NCBI RefSeq assembly: GCF_003340555.1 | Contig: NZ_QPLJ01000033.1 | Coordinates: forward strand, 1 to 36,973 | Reading direction: 5' to 3' | Source of the DNA: Jannaschia formosa | GTDB taxonomy: Bacteria > Pseudomonadota > Alphaproteobacteria > Rhodobacterales > Rhodobacteraceae | Length of the DNA stretch: 36,973 bases | Shown: positions 6,898-15,512 of the stretch, piece after piece | Numbering within the stretch: the stretch's first letter is position 1 | Layout: each line of letters opens with the position of its first letter | Made by a program: the position numbers and the translations under genes | The notes under the pieces: generated by a model | Databases searched by the model: none | What the model saw: only the letters and a program-made list of their open reading frames with translations | What the model was told of the DNA's origin: nothing

Positions 6898-7698
6898 ATG
6901 CGATTGAATGGAAAGTCTGCGCTTGTGACGGGTGCAGGGCGCGGTATCGGCGCCGCCGTCGCCGAGGCCTTCGCCGCCGAGGGTGCGTGGGTCTGGGTCA
7001 GCGACCTTGACCCGAACGCACCCGAAGGCGTGGCCGCCCGGATCGGAAAGTGCGCTCGGCCCCTCGTGCTGGACGTGCGACAGCCGGACGACTGGAGTGC
7101 GGCCGAGCAGGCCATTCTCGCCCATTCCGGAAGGCTGGACGTGCTCGTGAACAACGCCGGCATCACCGGCCTGGGGGCCAGCGCAGCGCAGGATGTGGAG
7201 ACCGTCACGCTTGACGATTGGCGCGCCGTGCTCGCCACCAACCTCGAGGGCGTCGTCCTCGGCTGCCAGATGGCGATCCGCGCGATGCGTGCGGGCGGGG
7301 CCGGATCGATCATCAACATCGCGTCGCGCTCGGGCCATGTCGGGATCCCCGCCGCGGCCGCCTATGCCGCCTCGAAGGCGGCGGTGCTCAACCACACGCG
7401 CAGCGTTGCGCTCTATTGCGCCGAGCGCGACCTGAACATTCGCTGCAACTCGATCTCGCCCGCCGCGATCCTGACGCCAATGTGGGAGCCGATGCTGGGC
7501 GACGGACCCGACCGGGAAGACCGGATGGCGGAGTTCGTCGCTGACACGCCGCTGCGCCGGTTCGGCGAACCGGCCGAGGTGGCGGCGCTGGCGGTGCTGC
7601 TGGCCTCCGAGGAGGCCCGCTACATGACCGGCGCCGACGTGACGCTCGACGGCGGGCTTCTTGCCGGAACCGCCGCGCGACCGGAGGTGGCCCGATGA
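6898..7698 (+). CDS. Short-chain dehydrogenase/reductase (classical SDR)
   Basis: ATG 6898 is chosen because GAAAGGA is well spaced before it. The 266-residue protein shows the classical SDR marks: TGAGRGIG at 11-18, an acidic residue at the end of beta2 (SDLD, about 35-38, favouring NAD), NNAG at 85-88, and the catalytic S143, Y156 and K160 (YAASK). The C-terminus, [17 protein letters not shown], is the standard cofactor-facing end. It would oxidise or reduce an alcohol/carbonyl in the cytosol. The stop overlaps the start of the DUF6653 gene (ATGA), so the two are translationally coupled. Substrate unknown. Confidence 0.9.
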   Translation: MRLNGKSALVTGAGRGIGAAVAEAFAAEGAWVWVSDLDPNAPEGVAARIGKCARPLVLDVRQPDDWSAAEQAILAHSGRLDVLVNNAGITGLGASAAQDVETVTLDDWRAVLATNLEGVVLGCQMAIRAMRAGGAGSIINIASRSGHVGIPAAAAYAASKAAVLNHTRSVALYCAERDLNIRCNSISPAAILTPMWEPMLGDGPDREDRMAEFVADTPLRRFGEPAEVAALAVLLASEEARYMTGADVTLDGGLLAGTAARPEVAR

Positions 7699-8234
7699 CG
7701 CGTCTTTCGAGACCGGACGCGCGGCTCGCGACGCTCTTCCCGATGATCTCTGGCGAGGACGCCGAGGCCTGGGCGCGCCACGCCCATCCCGTCAGTGTCT
7801 GGACCCGCATCCTGCTCGGCCTTCCGCTGTTGATCCTTGCCGGCTGGTCGCGTGTCTGGATCGGTCCGTGGTGGATCGCCGGCCTTGCCGCCGCGATCTT
7901 CTTCATCTGGATCAATCCGCGGATGACGCCGGTCCCGCGCTCGACCGACAACTGGGGCTCGAGATCGACCCTCGGAGAGCGCCTCTGGCTGCGCATGACC
8001 CGGGAGGAGGTGCCACCGTGGCATCGCACGGTGCCGCGTGTTTTGATGGTGGGGTCGGCGCTCGGCCACGCCGTGCTGCTATATGGCGTGGTTTTCTTCG
8101 ATCCGTGGCTGACACTCGTCGGCTACGCCACCGGTATGCTCTGCAAGCTCTGGTATCTCGACCGCATGGTCTGGCTGGAGCGCGACATCAGACAGACAGG
8201 CGATGATCAGTCGCGATTTCTTACTGAACCATGA
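7695..8234 (+). CDS. DUF6653 family membrane protein
   Basis: The 179-residue product reads [79 protein letters not shown] and [19 protein letters not shown]. These blocks (HAHPxSVWTR, WSRVWIG, NPRxxP, W-x-S-R-x-x-x-GER, KLWxLDRMVWL) are, from memory, those of DUF6653 membrane proteins. Two or three transmembrane helices are followed by a cytoplasmic, possibly membrane-associated loop and a final helix pair. Function unknown. Coupled through ATGA to the SDR gene upstream. Confidence 0.82.
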   Translation: MTRLSRPDARLATLFPMISGEDAEAWARHAHPVSVWTRILLGLPLLILAGWSRVWIGPWWIAGLAAAIFFIWINPRMTPVPRSTDNWGSRSTLGERLWLRMTREEVPPWHRTVPRVLMVGSALGHAVLLYGVVFFDPWLTLVGYATGMLCKLWYLDRMVWLERDIRQTGDDQSRFLTEP

Positions 8235-8298
8235 TTGCGGACATAGGTCCAAGGCGGCCTGACGAAGCTCTATTGGAATAATGATAAGGAGGAATTCC

Positions 8299-8718
8299 GT
8301 GGCACTGAACGGACGACGCATCTTGGGCGGACATGCAGCATGCCTGATGATCCTGACCCCCTGCATCACAATCGGCGCCTATGTCGGCGTCTTCACTGGC
8401 CGCGGTCCCTATGGCGGTTTGGCGGAGAACCCCTTGGCTGTCTCGGGACTGGCACAGGCCTACCCGTTGATGGGCCTCGTCGCCGTCGCGATGTGGACGG
8501 GCGCGCAGGACCCCGCGCCCCGGCGCTTCAGCCTGCTCGCCATCGCCGCCCATTGCGTCCCGCTCTCGGCCCTCGCAATGCTTTGGGGGCCGATCATGGC
8601 CAGTCCCATTTCGCCAGCAATCCCGCTGAGCTTCCTGATTCATGGCGGCGGGATCGCGGCCGAACTCTTGTCGCTGCGCGCCGGTTATGGCCAGAGGTGC
8701 TCAGGCGCGATCGGATGA
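8299..8718 (+). CDS. Small four-helix membrane protein, unknown function
   Basis: The start is taken as GTG 8299 because AAGGAGG at 8286-8292 lies six bases before it. The 139-residue product has four hydrophobic segments: GHAACLMILTPCITIGAYVG, AYPLMGLVAVAMW, FSLLAIAAHCVPLSALAMLW and IPLSFLIHGGGIAAELLSL. No catalytic motif is visible; the paired His and the short polar loops are notable. A diverged partial copy of the last 80 residues occurs at 9716-9961 on the same strand. It is the last gene of the cluster that starts with the GlxA-type regulator. Confidence 0.65.
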   Translation: MALNGRRILGGHAACLMILTPCITIGAYVGVFTGRGPYGGLAENPLAVSGLAQAYPLMGLVAVAMWTGAQDPAPRRFSLLAIAAHCVPLSALAMLWGPIMASPISPAIPLSFLIHGGGIAAELLSLRAGYGQRCSGAIG

Positions 8719-8900
8719 CGAACCGACACCAAATAAATGGCCTTGGTAGGGTGGCCGTCTGCTGGGCTTCGAGGCTTTAGTCTGCGTCGGAACCCTCCTC
8801 GGCACCGGCGCACTGATCCCGCTTAAGAACCGGAGGGCCCACGGCCTTTTCCCGCCGCTTGCGTACCAAGCCGCCACCGGTACGCCGCGTGTCTGTGACA
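8719..8900. other. Convergent intergenic gap
   Basis: Separates the small membrane-protein gene from the oppositely oriented GNAT gene. A plus-strand frame (GTLLGTGALIPLKNRRAHGL and on) looks weakly protein-like and may be a gene remnant, but it has no start and I cannot name it. No clear terminator. Confidence 0.3.
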
Positions 8901-9659
8901 TCATTCGCTCGCAGAAAAGGTCCATGTGATTCCTGACGCAACCCGAACGAATCCCATCTTGAAAAGGATCGGACGGCTGGCTGGCCGTGCCTCGGCGAAA
9001 ACGAGATCAACGCCCCGCTCTCGTGATAACAGAAGACGTTTGTTGACGAGCGCCTGATATATCCCCTGACCACGATAGTCCGGCAAAACGGCACCACCCC
9101 TCAGGAGAGCGGCTGGATTACTACAAATGGTGTCCAATTGCGCCGCCCCCACAGGTACACCCTCAAGATAGGCGACGAATGTCTGCGTGCCAGTCAAATT
9201 GATCAACCCTTGACGCTGATCTTCCACCAATTCAAACGGCTCCCCGAACGCACATTTGCTAACGTAGAGAAAGTCGCCGAGACGCTCGTCATTGTCCACT
9301 TTGCGAATAATGATGGCCGACGCTGGCCTTTTTGCGATGCCTTCGGTGGTTCGAGCCACCAGTTCTCCCCCAGCAAGCGGCAAAAAACCGGACCTTTCCA
9401 GCACACCACCAAGGGCAGGCGGACCGTCCCCCTCATAGAGACGCCAAATCAGGTCCACGCTCCGCGTCCGGGCGCTTTGTACTAGATCAGCGACGATGCT
9501 TGTCGCGTCACCATCCTGGAAATCCCAATGAACAACATAGTCAGTCCGCCCCCTTGCCAGCAAAACTCTGCCGCGTCGCAGCAGCGTGGCTCCACCTGTT
9601 CCGAGACCTTCCTTCCGAATATGGCGGTCAAAGAACCGGAAGGCTTCTGCGATGTCCAT
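8901..9659 (-). CDS. GNAT-family acetyltransferase
   Basis: Start at ATG 9659 with AAAGGAG upstream gives a 252-residue product (MDIAEAFRFFDRHIRKEGLG). The C-terminal half is a GNAT domain: AIIIRKVDNDERLGDFLYVS, QTFVAYLEGVPVGAAQLDTI, then RGGAVLPDYRGQGIYQALVN with the R-G-Q-G-I acetyl-CoA loop and the final ARPASRPILFKMGFVRVAS. The N-terminal ~120 residues (LLARGRTDYVVHWDFQDGDA, WRLYEGDGPPALGGVLERSG) look like a second, degenerate GNAT-like half. It would acetylate a small molecule or amine in the cytosol; substrate unknown. It stands alone on the minus strand between the intact and partial copies of the small membrane-protein gene. Confidence 0.82.
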   Translation of the reverse strand: MDIAEAFRFFDRHIRKEGLGTGGATLLRRGRVLLARGRTDYVVHWDFQDGDATSIVADLVQSARTRSVDLIWRLYEGDGPPALGGVLERSGFLPLAGGELVARTTEGIAKRPASAIIIRKVDNDERLGDFLYVSKCAFGEPFELVEDQRQGLINLTGTQTFVAYLEGVPVGAAQLDTICSNPAALLRGGAVLPDYRGQGIYQALVNKRLLLSRERGVDLVFAEARPASRPILFKMGFVRVASGITWTFSASE

Positions 9660-9715
9660 GTGCGTCTCCTTTGTCGTTATGCCTGCGGGCATTGCGCTCT
9701 CAATCCGGAAGAATT

Positions 9716-9961
9716 TCGCAGGCCTATCCGCTGATGGGGCTCGTCGCGGTGGCGATGTGGATGGCTGCCCACGGTCGGGCACCCCCCGCTTCAGCCCTGC
9801 TCGCCATCGCGGCCCATTGCGCGCCGCTCTCGGCTCTGGCGATGTTCTGGGAGCCGATCATGGCGAGTTCCATCGCGCCAGCCATTCCCGTGAGCTTCCT
9901 GATCCACGGAAGCGGGATCGCAGCGGAGTTTCTGCCGCCGGACACGGCCTACAAATCATAA
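9716..9961 (+). pseudogene. Partial second copy of the small membrane-protein gene
   Basis: Translated in frame, the segment reads QAYPLMGLVAVAMWMAAHGR, then SALLAIAAHCAPLSALAMFW, EPIMASSIAPAIPVSFLIHG and SGIAAEFLPPD before the stop. This is colinear with residues from about 54 to the end of the product of 8299-8718, with clear divergence (roughly four of five residues kept by eye). It lacks the first helix and a start codon. The copy begins abruptly upstream of the GNAT start, consistent with a rearrangement that placed the acetyltransferase gene between two related membrane-protein loci. Confidence 0.7.
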
Positions 9962-9980
9962 ATTCCTTGATCAGCCTGGC

Positions 9981-10121
9981 TTTCAAGCGCGCGCGCTTTC
10001 GCACCGAAATAGAAGTTTCGCCACGGTGTTCGGACACCATATCTGGGTTCTGAAGCCATCCTCGCGCGTCGCTCTCGTGACATGGAACTTCGACACGCTG
10101 GACCCGGTAGATGAGTCCTAA
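9981..10121 (+). pseudogene. Possible C-terminal fragment of an unidentified gene
   Basis: A 46-codon open stretch reads FATVFGHHIWVLKPSSRVAL then VTWNFDTLDPVDES and a TAA whose bases overlap the stop codon of the Hsp70-like gene on the other strand. The amino-acid composition and regular pattern look protein-like, but there is no start or RBS, and I do not recognise the family. Confidence 0.3.
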
Positions 10122-11428
10122 GTGACCGAGAAACGCTCGGACGCCCAATCCACAGCGTCAGCTCGTTCGCCGATCAGCGCAAGCCCATTCGAAATCGATT
10201 GAAGTTCGTTGCCGGTCTCGATGATGCTTGGAACAAACCTGCGCTCGAATATCCTGCGCACGGCCGGAACGAACGACGTCCCTCCGGTCAGGAAGACACG
10301 GTCGATTTCAGACGCGGAGATACCACATCCTTCAAGCGTTTGCGCCAGCGCGGCCTCCATGCGTTCGATATCGTCTGCGATCCAAGTTTCGAAGTCGCTG
10401 CGCCTGACTCGCCCACCGTCAGGCAATGAAAGGCCCATGTACTTCAGCACTCCTTCTGGTGCTGCCGACAAATCCGCCTTGAGGTCGGACACCGCCTTGT
10501 AGAGCCCGTAACCATCGTCATTGTCCACCAGGTCAATTAATTGGTCGAGTTTCCAGGGCTCCTCAGCAAGTCGCTTGAGCTTTTTCAACTCGCGGTATTC
10601 CCTCGAGTACCTAAACGTCGCCATTGTTTCCCACCGCGCGAGGCCAGAATACAAAGATCTTGGTATCGCGAAGCGGCGGCCCATGCTCGAATAATGGCTT
10701 CCGCTTCCTAGATGCGGCAGCACGACGTTTTCTAGGATTCTGAGGTCGAAGCGATCCCCCGCGATCCCGATGCCTCCTTTGGCAAGGGATGTCGCGGAAA
10801 GTCGTCCATTCGGGAAGTCAAACCGCATGACCGAGTAGTCGGTTGTTCCGCCGCCGAAATCGGCGACCAGAACATTGGCCGGAGCTGTCAGACGCCTGGC
10901 AAAGAAAAAGGCGGCCGCGACTGGTTCGTGGACGAAGAGAATTTCCTGCACACCCAGCCGCGAAAAGGCCGCCTTGTAGCGGTCCATTGCGAGTGTGTCG
11001 TCCGGACTGCTCCCGGCGAAGCGCACGGGACGGCCAACGACCAACCTGCGTGTATCGAAACTCGTAATACCGGCGTACCGCCATGCGCAACGTAGGAATG
11101 TCTCGACAAGGTCCTCCAGGTTGTAGTGGACACCGTAAATTCTCGTTCCCGAAAATAGGCGGCTCGCAGCGTGGCTCTTGATCGATTGCAGAAATCTGGT
11201 TTCATCCGGAGCGTCGAGATACATGGAGATTGCGGCGGTCCCTGCTGCGACGGCGGGTCCGGTGGCAGCCGCTTGATCGTCCTGAAACCCGAGGACAGTC
11301 CGCAGAGTCGACGAGTTTTGCGCCCCGTTTCGAATCTCGATCGACAGCAGTTCGCCTGCTTCATCAAGACCCGTCAGGACGGAGTTGGTCGTTCCGAAAT
11401 CAACCCCAATGCTCAATAGTTCCGACAT
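10118..11428 (-). CDS. Orphan Hsp70-family (YegD-like) ATPase
   Basis: Start chosen at ATG 11428 (MSELLSIGVDFGTTNSVLTG) behind GTGGAG. The 436-residue product has the actin-fold ATPase motifs of Hsp70: phosphate-1 DFGTTNS at 10-16, LFVHEPVAAAFFFAR, phosphate-2 VLVADFGGGTTDYSVM and the adenosine motif VFLTGGTSFVPAVRRIF. It ends soon after the nucleotide-binding domain and has no classical peptide-binding beta domain or lid, matching the single-domain YegD-like group of about 450 residues. An insertion (YSREYRELKKLKRLAEEPWK) is helical and charged. The exact role of this group is unknown; a chaperone-like or regulatory ATPase is likely. No DnaJ or GrpE gene lies nearby. Confidence 0.88.
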   Translation of the reverse strand: MSELLSIGVDFGTTNSVLTGLDEAGELLSIEIRNGAQNSSTLRTVLGFQDDQAAATGPAVAAGTAAISMYLDAPDETRFLQSIKSHAASRLFSGTRIYGVHYNLEDLVETFLRCAWRYAGITSFDTRRLVVGRPVRFAGSSPDDTLAMDRYKAAFSRLGVQEILFVHEPVAAAFFFARRLTAPANVLVADFGGGTTDYSVMRFDFPNGRLSATSLAKGGIGIAGDRFDLRILENVVLPHLGSGSHYSSMGRRFAIPRSLYSGLARWETMATFRYSREYRELKKLKRLAEEPWKLDQLIDLVDNDDGYGLYKAVSDLKADLSAAPEGVLKYMGLSLPDGGRVRRSDFETWIADDIERMEAALAQTLEGCGISASEIDRVFLTGGTSFVPAVRRIFERRFVPSIIETGNELQSISNGLALIGERADAVDWASERFSVT

Positions 11429-11549
11429 GGGACACTCCACGGCGATTTTTCCTTGCGATGCACCTTTGGCGCCAGAGAGTCCGATTTCATAGTCAGACGC
11501 CGTCCCTTCAGCGTCGCCTGATGCGCGAGCGCGGGGGCGAGGCTCCCGC

Positions 11550-13109
11550 TCAGGGTCGGGACGCCCGGTCTACCGCCTCTGCAATCGCAGCAAGGTTGGC
11601 CGCGGGATCGCCGGCCCAGAACCAGTGATCGTCGCCATCCAGCAGACGGAACTCGGCGCCGGTGACGGCGTCGGCGATCGCCCGACCCGCCTGATGTCGC
11701 ACCGCTCGATCACCGTAACGGTGCAGCACGAGGGTCGGTACGGCCACACGAGGCAGGAGAGGCCTGACGTCGACGTCGCGCAACGCGTGGAGCACACGTC
11801 GGATTGCGCCGGGGCTCGAGCCAGCCCGCAAGAGCCCCGCCCACCATTGCGCGACCGCGCGATCCCGCGCGAGACCCGGGGCGAAGGTCTCGATCTCTGC
11901 GGGACCGCCCCACTGAGAGATCAGGCGGGCCAGCCAGAGGTCGTATTGCTCGTGGCTCAGGGCGTGGGGAAAGTCGGTGGAGCGGCTCCCCTTCGGCAGG
12001 GAGCCCCAGAGGATCAGGGCGACGACCCGGTTCGGATGATCGACCGCGAAGCGGACGCAGCCCGGGCCACCTTCAGACGCGCCGAATAGGATCGCGCGAC
12101 GGCTGTCCGCTGCATCCATGACCGCACCGATATCCGCTGCCGTGGCCTCGATGGTCGGGGCCTCCCCGACCCGGTCGGACAGACCGACGCCGCGACGGTC
12201 AAAGAGGATCAACCGCCCGAGGCCGCCTGCACGGTCGAGCCATGAGCGGACGCGTGCGTCCTCCCACATGCGTTCGAGATGCGACACGAAGCCGGGAACC
12301 ACCACGATGTCTATGGGGCCGGCTCCATGAGTTTGCCAGGCGATGTGCACATCGTCGACGGGCGTGTAGCGCGTTCGCGGCGGCTCCGACCGCATGGCCG
12401 AAAGGCGACCAAGCACAGCTTGCGTTTCGGCGGAGGGTGCGATGCCGAGTTCGCTCTCGAGGATGCGTTTCAAGAGGTCGAATTGCGTATGGGCGGCCCG
12501 TCGGTCCCCCAGATCGAGGCTCGCGGCGATGACACTGCGGTGTGCGGCCTCGTCGAGCGGATCCCGGTCCACCAGCCGCTGGGCCAGCGTCAGAACCGTC
12601 TGGGCGTCGCCGCTCTGGCGCGCGCGCTCGCTCTCCCGTTCAAGGGCGTGAACGTAACGCCCGTTCAGCGCCTCCCGGCGATAGAAGAGCCATTCAGTGA
12701 ATGTCTCGCTGTCGTCCAGATGCAGCCCTTCGAGCAATGGACCCCGCCAGAGGTCCAGGGCAGCTTCGTGGTCTCGCGCCGCGATCAGGCTCCCAAATCG
12801 TGTGCTGTCGACAATGAGTTCTGCCGACGTCGGAAACTGCAATGTCAGCCGAGTCGACTCGATGACCGTAGCCTCAGCGATGGCATTGATCTTGTAGATC
12901 AATCGCCGCAGGCGCGTTCGGCCGGTCTCGGGGTCGGCATCGGGCCAAAGGAGCGTGGCGGCCTCTTCCCGAGGCACCGGTCGCCCGGCCTCGCCGAGAT
13001 AGGCCAGAAGACCGAGCGCGCGACGCTCGCGGAGCACGAGGGCCCGTCCATCCACGGACAGTCCCGGCGGCCCCAGCAGCGTCAGCTCGATCTCTTGTGG
13101 CGGTTTCAT
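11550..13109 (-). CDS. SARP-type BTAD regulator fused to an alpha/beta hydrolase
   Basis: The 519-residue product combines an OmpR-type winged-helix region (about 8-95: LTLLGPPGLSVDGRALVLRE, LLAYLGEAGRPVPREEAATL, RTRLRRLIYKIN), a bacterial transcriptional activation domain of TPR-like repeats (about 100-240: EAALDLWRGPLLEGLHLDDS, LVDRDPLDEAAHRSVIAASL, ESELGIAPSAET) and an alpha/beta hydrolase domain (about 250-519). The hydrolase has a GASEG nucleophile elbow with S345, LILFDRRGVGLSDR, an acid candidate D467 and H495 in DGDDHWFW, so the triad is complete. Similar hydrolase domains are fused to class III cyclases in other bacteria. The gene diverges from a hydrolase/methyltransferase cluster at 13258 and is its probable activator; the hydrolase part may sense or consume the signal. 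Confidence 0.87.
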   Translation of the reverse strand: MKPPQEIELTLLGPPGLSVDGRALVLRERRALGLLAYLGEAGRPVPREEAATLLWPDADPETGRTRLRRLIYKINAIAEATVIESTRLTLQFPTSAELIVDSTRFGSLIAARDHEAALDLWRGPLLEGLHLDDSETFTEWLFYRREALNGRYVHALERESERARQSGDAQTVLTLAQRLVDRDPLDEAAHRSVIAASLDLGDRRAAHTQFDLLKRILESELGIAPSAETQAVLGRLSAMRSEPPRTRYTPVDDVHIAWQTHGAGPIDIVVVPGFVSHLERMWEDARVRSWLDRAGGLGRLILFDRRGVGLSDRVGEAPTIEATAADIGAVMDAADSRRAILFGASEGGPGCVRFAVDHPNRVVALILWGSLPKGSRSTDFPHALSHEQYDLWLARLISQWGGPAEIETFAPGLARDRAVAQWWAGLLRAGSSPGAIRRVLHALRDVDVRPLLPRVAVPTLVLHRYGDRAVRHQAGRAIADAVTGAEFRLLDGDDHWFWAGDPAANLAAIAEAVDRASRP

Positions 13110-13257
13110 CAGGCTACATTAGTCATCCCGTTCGCCGCTGGAAGCGACGCTCAGGGGACGACCAATCCTTAGACAGAGCACCGAATCGCGGCTTTGGCCC
13201 GGGGGATAGCTCCGTCGCCGGCCTGCGTCCACGTCATAAGGCAACGGCGAGAGAACA
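13110..13257. promoter_or_regulatory. Divergent promoter region between the BTAD fusion and the hydrolase cluster
   Basis: This 148-base gap must hold both promoters. I saw no convincing -35/-10 pair and no clear direct repeats of the kind SARP regulators usually bind, so its role is inferred from gene layout alone. Confidence 0.35.
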
Positions 13258-14037
13258 ATGAAAGCGATGAACAAGATAAGATTTGCGCGCTCCGGAGACG
13301 GTACCCGGATCGCATACGAGGTGCACGGCGATGGGACGCCAATTCTCCTCCTGCACGGTTTCAGCGACTCGAGGACGTCCTGGACCACCGCTGGCTACAC
13401 GGATGATCTGGTGTCGAGAGGCCACCTCTTGGTCCTGGTCGACGCCCGCGGCCACGGCGAGAGCGACCGGCCAATCGATCCTCGGGCCTATTCCGGGCGC
13501 GCCATGCTGGCGGATCTTTCGGCTGTGCTTGATGCGCTGCAATTGCCGCAAGCGGCCGCGATGGGCTTCTCCATGGGCGGTGTCGCGGCGCTTGCAGCAG
13601 CGGCCTTCCTGCCGGAGCGCATCGCGTCGGTCGTGGCCATCGGCGCGCATCCCTATGCCGAAGATCTTTCCTGGTTGCGGGAACTCTTCTCTGCCGGTGT
13701 ATCGGGCTGGATCGAGGCGATTGAGGCAAATGTCGGCGGGCTCGACCCGGACACCCGCCGCAGGATGACCGCCAACGACCCCGCGGCGCTGAGGGCGGCA
13801 ATAGCGACCGACCGGACAGACTTCTCGGAGGCCTTCGCAGCATCGGGCAGGCCAATCCTCGCGATCCTCGGTGACTCAGATCCGCGCTGCGAGGCGACGG
13901 GTGAGATGAGGAAGATTCCGGGCGTCGAGGTTCTGAGCCTTGCAGGAGCGGATCATTTTGGCAGCTTCTTCGCCGCCCGGAATGCACTGCCCGAGATCGC
14001 CGCCTTTCTCACGCAAACCATGCAGGAGGCCCGGTGA
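13258..14037 (+). CDS. Alpha/beta-fold hydrolase
   Basis: A 259-residue cytosolic hydrolase with LLLHGFSDSRTSW (oxyanion-hole HG at 33-34), VDARGHGESDRP, the nucleophile elbow GFSMGG with S105, acid candidates D206/D208 in ILGDSDPRC and H233 in AGADHFGSF. The ATG at 13258 has GAGAG a few bases upstream; the ATG at 13267 is an alternative. The family includes esterases, lactonases and C-C hydrolases; the substrate cannot be told. Its stop overlaps the start of a methyltransferase gene by one base, and it leads a five-gene run divergent from the BTAD-hydrolase regulator. Confidence 0.88.
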   Translation: MKAMNKIRFARSGDGTRIAYEVHGDGTPILLLHGFSDSRTSWTTAGYTDDLVSRGHLLVLVDARGHGESDRPIDPRAYSGRAMLADLSAVLDALQLPQAAAMGFSMGGVAALAAAAFLPERIASVVAIGAHPYAEDLSWLRELFSAGVSGWIEAIEANVGGLDPDTRRRMTANDPAALRAAIATDRTDFSEAFAASGRPILAILGDSDPRCEATGEMRKIPGVEVLSLAGADHFGSFFAARNALPEIAAFLTQTMQEAR

Positions 14038-14690
14038 TGTGCGTCGCCTGTCTGGAGAGAGTCTGGCAGCAAGTCCCTGCGCAATTCGTCGATGCAGGCT
14101 GCGCATCGAAAGCCTTCGACGAAATGCGCCGCGCAGTGCTGCCGCTTGCCATCGGCGAGGTCGTCGAGGTCGGATTCGGCTCGGGCCACAGCCTCGGGCA
14201 CTACGACCCCGGTCGCGTCGCCCGCGTCCTCGGCATCGAGCCCGACGCCGAGATGCGCCGGCGGGCCGCTCCGCACCTGCGCAGCACCTCGGTGCCCGTC
14301 GAGATCGTCTACGCCGGCGGCGAGGCGCTGCCGATGCCGGACGCCTCGGCGGACACGGTCGTGACGGGGTATGTCCTTTGCACCGTCACGGATCCGACGG
14401 CCTGTCTGGCGGAAGCGGCGCGCGTTCTCAAACCGGGCGGACGGCTTCTTTTCTGCGAACACGGGATCGCGGAACCGGGTCTCCGGCGGCGCATGCAGCG
14501 GGGGATCGACGGGTTCTGGGGTCATCTTGCGGGTGGCTGCACGCTGCTGCGTGACCCGCTCGCTGAACTTCAAGTGGCCGGATTCCGCTGCGGGGAGGTT
14601 CGCGAGGCCCGCTTCACCGGCCTGCTTGGGCTTCTCGGCCGCCATGTCGGCGGCTGGGCCATTCCGCGCACCTCGATTGCGAGGATCTGA
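14037..14690 (+). CDS. Class I SAM-dependent methyltransferase
   Basis: The ATG at 14037 overlaps the previous stop and is preceded by GGAGG. The 217-residue product has the Rossmann methyltransferase motifs: motif I VVEVGFGSGHSLGHYD, the acidic end of beta2 VLGIEPDAEMRRRA, motif II in ALPMPDASADTVVTGYVLCT and motif III LAEAARVLKPGGRLLFCEHG. The N-terminus MCVACLERVW carries a C-x-x-C pair. By similarity it belongs to the Methyltransf_11/UbiE-like group that methylates small molecules or lipids. Translationally coupled to the alpha/beta hydrolase before it and four bases from the one after it. Confidence 0.87.
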   Translation: MCVACLERVWQQVPAQFVDAGCASKAFDEMRRAVLPLAIGEVVEVGFGSGHSLGHYDPGRVARVLGIEPDAEMRRRAAPHLRSTSVPVEIVYAGGEALPMPDASADTVVTGYVLCTVTDPTACLAEAARVLKPGGRLLFCEHGIAEPGLRRRMQRGIDGFWGHLAGGCTLLRDPLAELQVAGFRCGEVREARFTGLLGLLGRHVGGWAIPRTSIARI

Positions 14691-14693
14691 ACC

Positions 14694-15509
14694 GTGCCGA
14701 CACTGGAAACCAACGACCATGTCGTCAGCTACGATGTCGTCCTGCCCGTCGATACCCAGTCCCGGCCCGTGCTGCTCCTGCATTCCAGCGCGGCCGGGAG
14801 ATGGCAGTGGCGCGGCCTCCATGCCCATCTGGGCCAAGGCCGGCCCATCGTCGCACCGGATCTCATCGGCTATGGCCGGACAGAGGATCGAAGCGGCCGG
14901 CCTTTCTCCATGGACCGCGAAGTTGCGGCTGTCGCGGCCGTCGCGGACACCCTCAGCGGACCGCTGCATGTCGTCGGACATTCCTACGGCGGCTGCGTCG
15001 CCATGGCCTTCGCTGCTCCGCGACCTGACACGGTGCGCTCGCTCACGCTGATCGAGCCCGTCCGGTTCGACCTGCTGCGCGGAGGTCCCGATGTCGCCCT
15101 GCTGCACGAGATCGAGGGGCTCGCGTCGGATCATGTCCGTGCGGTCTCGGATGATCGACTGCAGGATGCCGCCTCGGCCTTCGCCGATTACTGGAGCGGC
15201 GCCGGCACCTGGGACGCCCTTCCCAGCCAAGTCAGAGCGTCGCTCTGCGCCGCAATGGCGAAGGTCGCGCAGGAATGGGGTCTGCTCCTTCACGGCGCAC
15301 CTGAGGCCGTGTCGGACTGGCGCGGGCCTATGCTGCTGATCGAGGGCACACGGACGACCCCGGCAGCGAGGGCCGTCATGGTCGCACTCGCTTCAAGGTT
15401 CCCTGCCGCGCGGCGCGAACGGGTCGCAGGCGCCGGGCACCTCTCCCCGATCACCCACACCGCCAGCATCGCCTCCCTGATCGCGCGGTTCCTAGAAGCA
15501 CATGATTGA
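14694..15509 (+). CDS. Alpha/beta-fold hydrolase
   Basis: GTG start at 14694, three bases after the methyltransferase stop. The 271-residue protein has VLLLHSSAAGRWQWRGL (the HS replaces the usual HG), APDLIGYGRTEDRSGRPFSM, the nucleophile elbow GHSYGG with S97, and a terminal GAGHLSPITHTA with the catalytic His. The acid position is not clear: at the expected strand the protein reads MLLIEGTRTTPAARAVM, which has E but no D, so the triad may use Glu or be displaced. Second hydrolase of the cluster and possibly a separate step of the same pathway. Confidence 0.87.
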   Translation: MPTLETNDHVVSYDVVLPVDTQSRPVLLLHSSAAGRWQWRGLHAHLGQGRPIVAPDLIGYGRTEDRSGRPFSMDREVAAVAAVADTLSGPLHVVGHSYGGCVAMAFAAPRPDTVRSLTLIEPVRFDLLRGGPDVALLHEIEGLASDHVRAVSDDRLQDAASAFADYWSGAGTWDALPSQVRASLCAAMAKVAQEWGLLLHGAPEAVSDWRGPMLLIEGTRTTPAARAVMVALASRFPAARRERVAGAGHLSPITHTASIASLIARFLEAHD

Positions 15510-15512
15510 AGG

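Noticed and set aside
6201-7395. Minus-strand frames of up to 372 codons opposite the LysE and SDR genes.
   Set aside because: Low-complexity Ala/Arg/Ser/Pro translation, no ribosome-binding site, and the plus strand carries complete LysE and SDR motifs.
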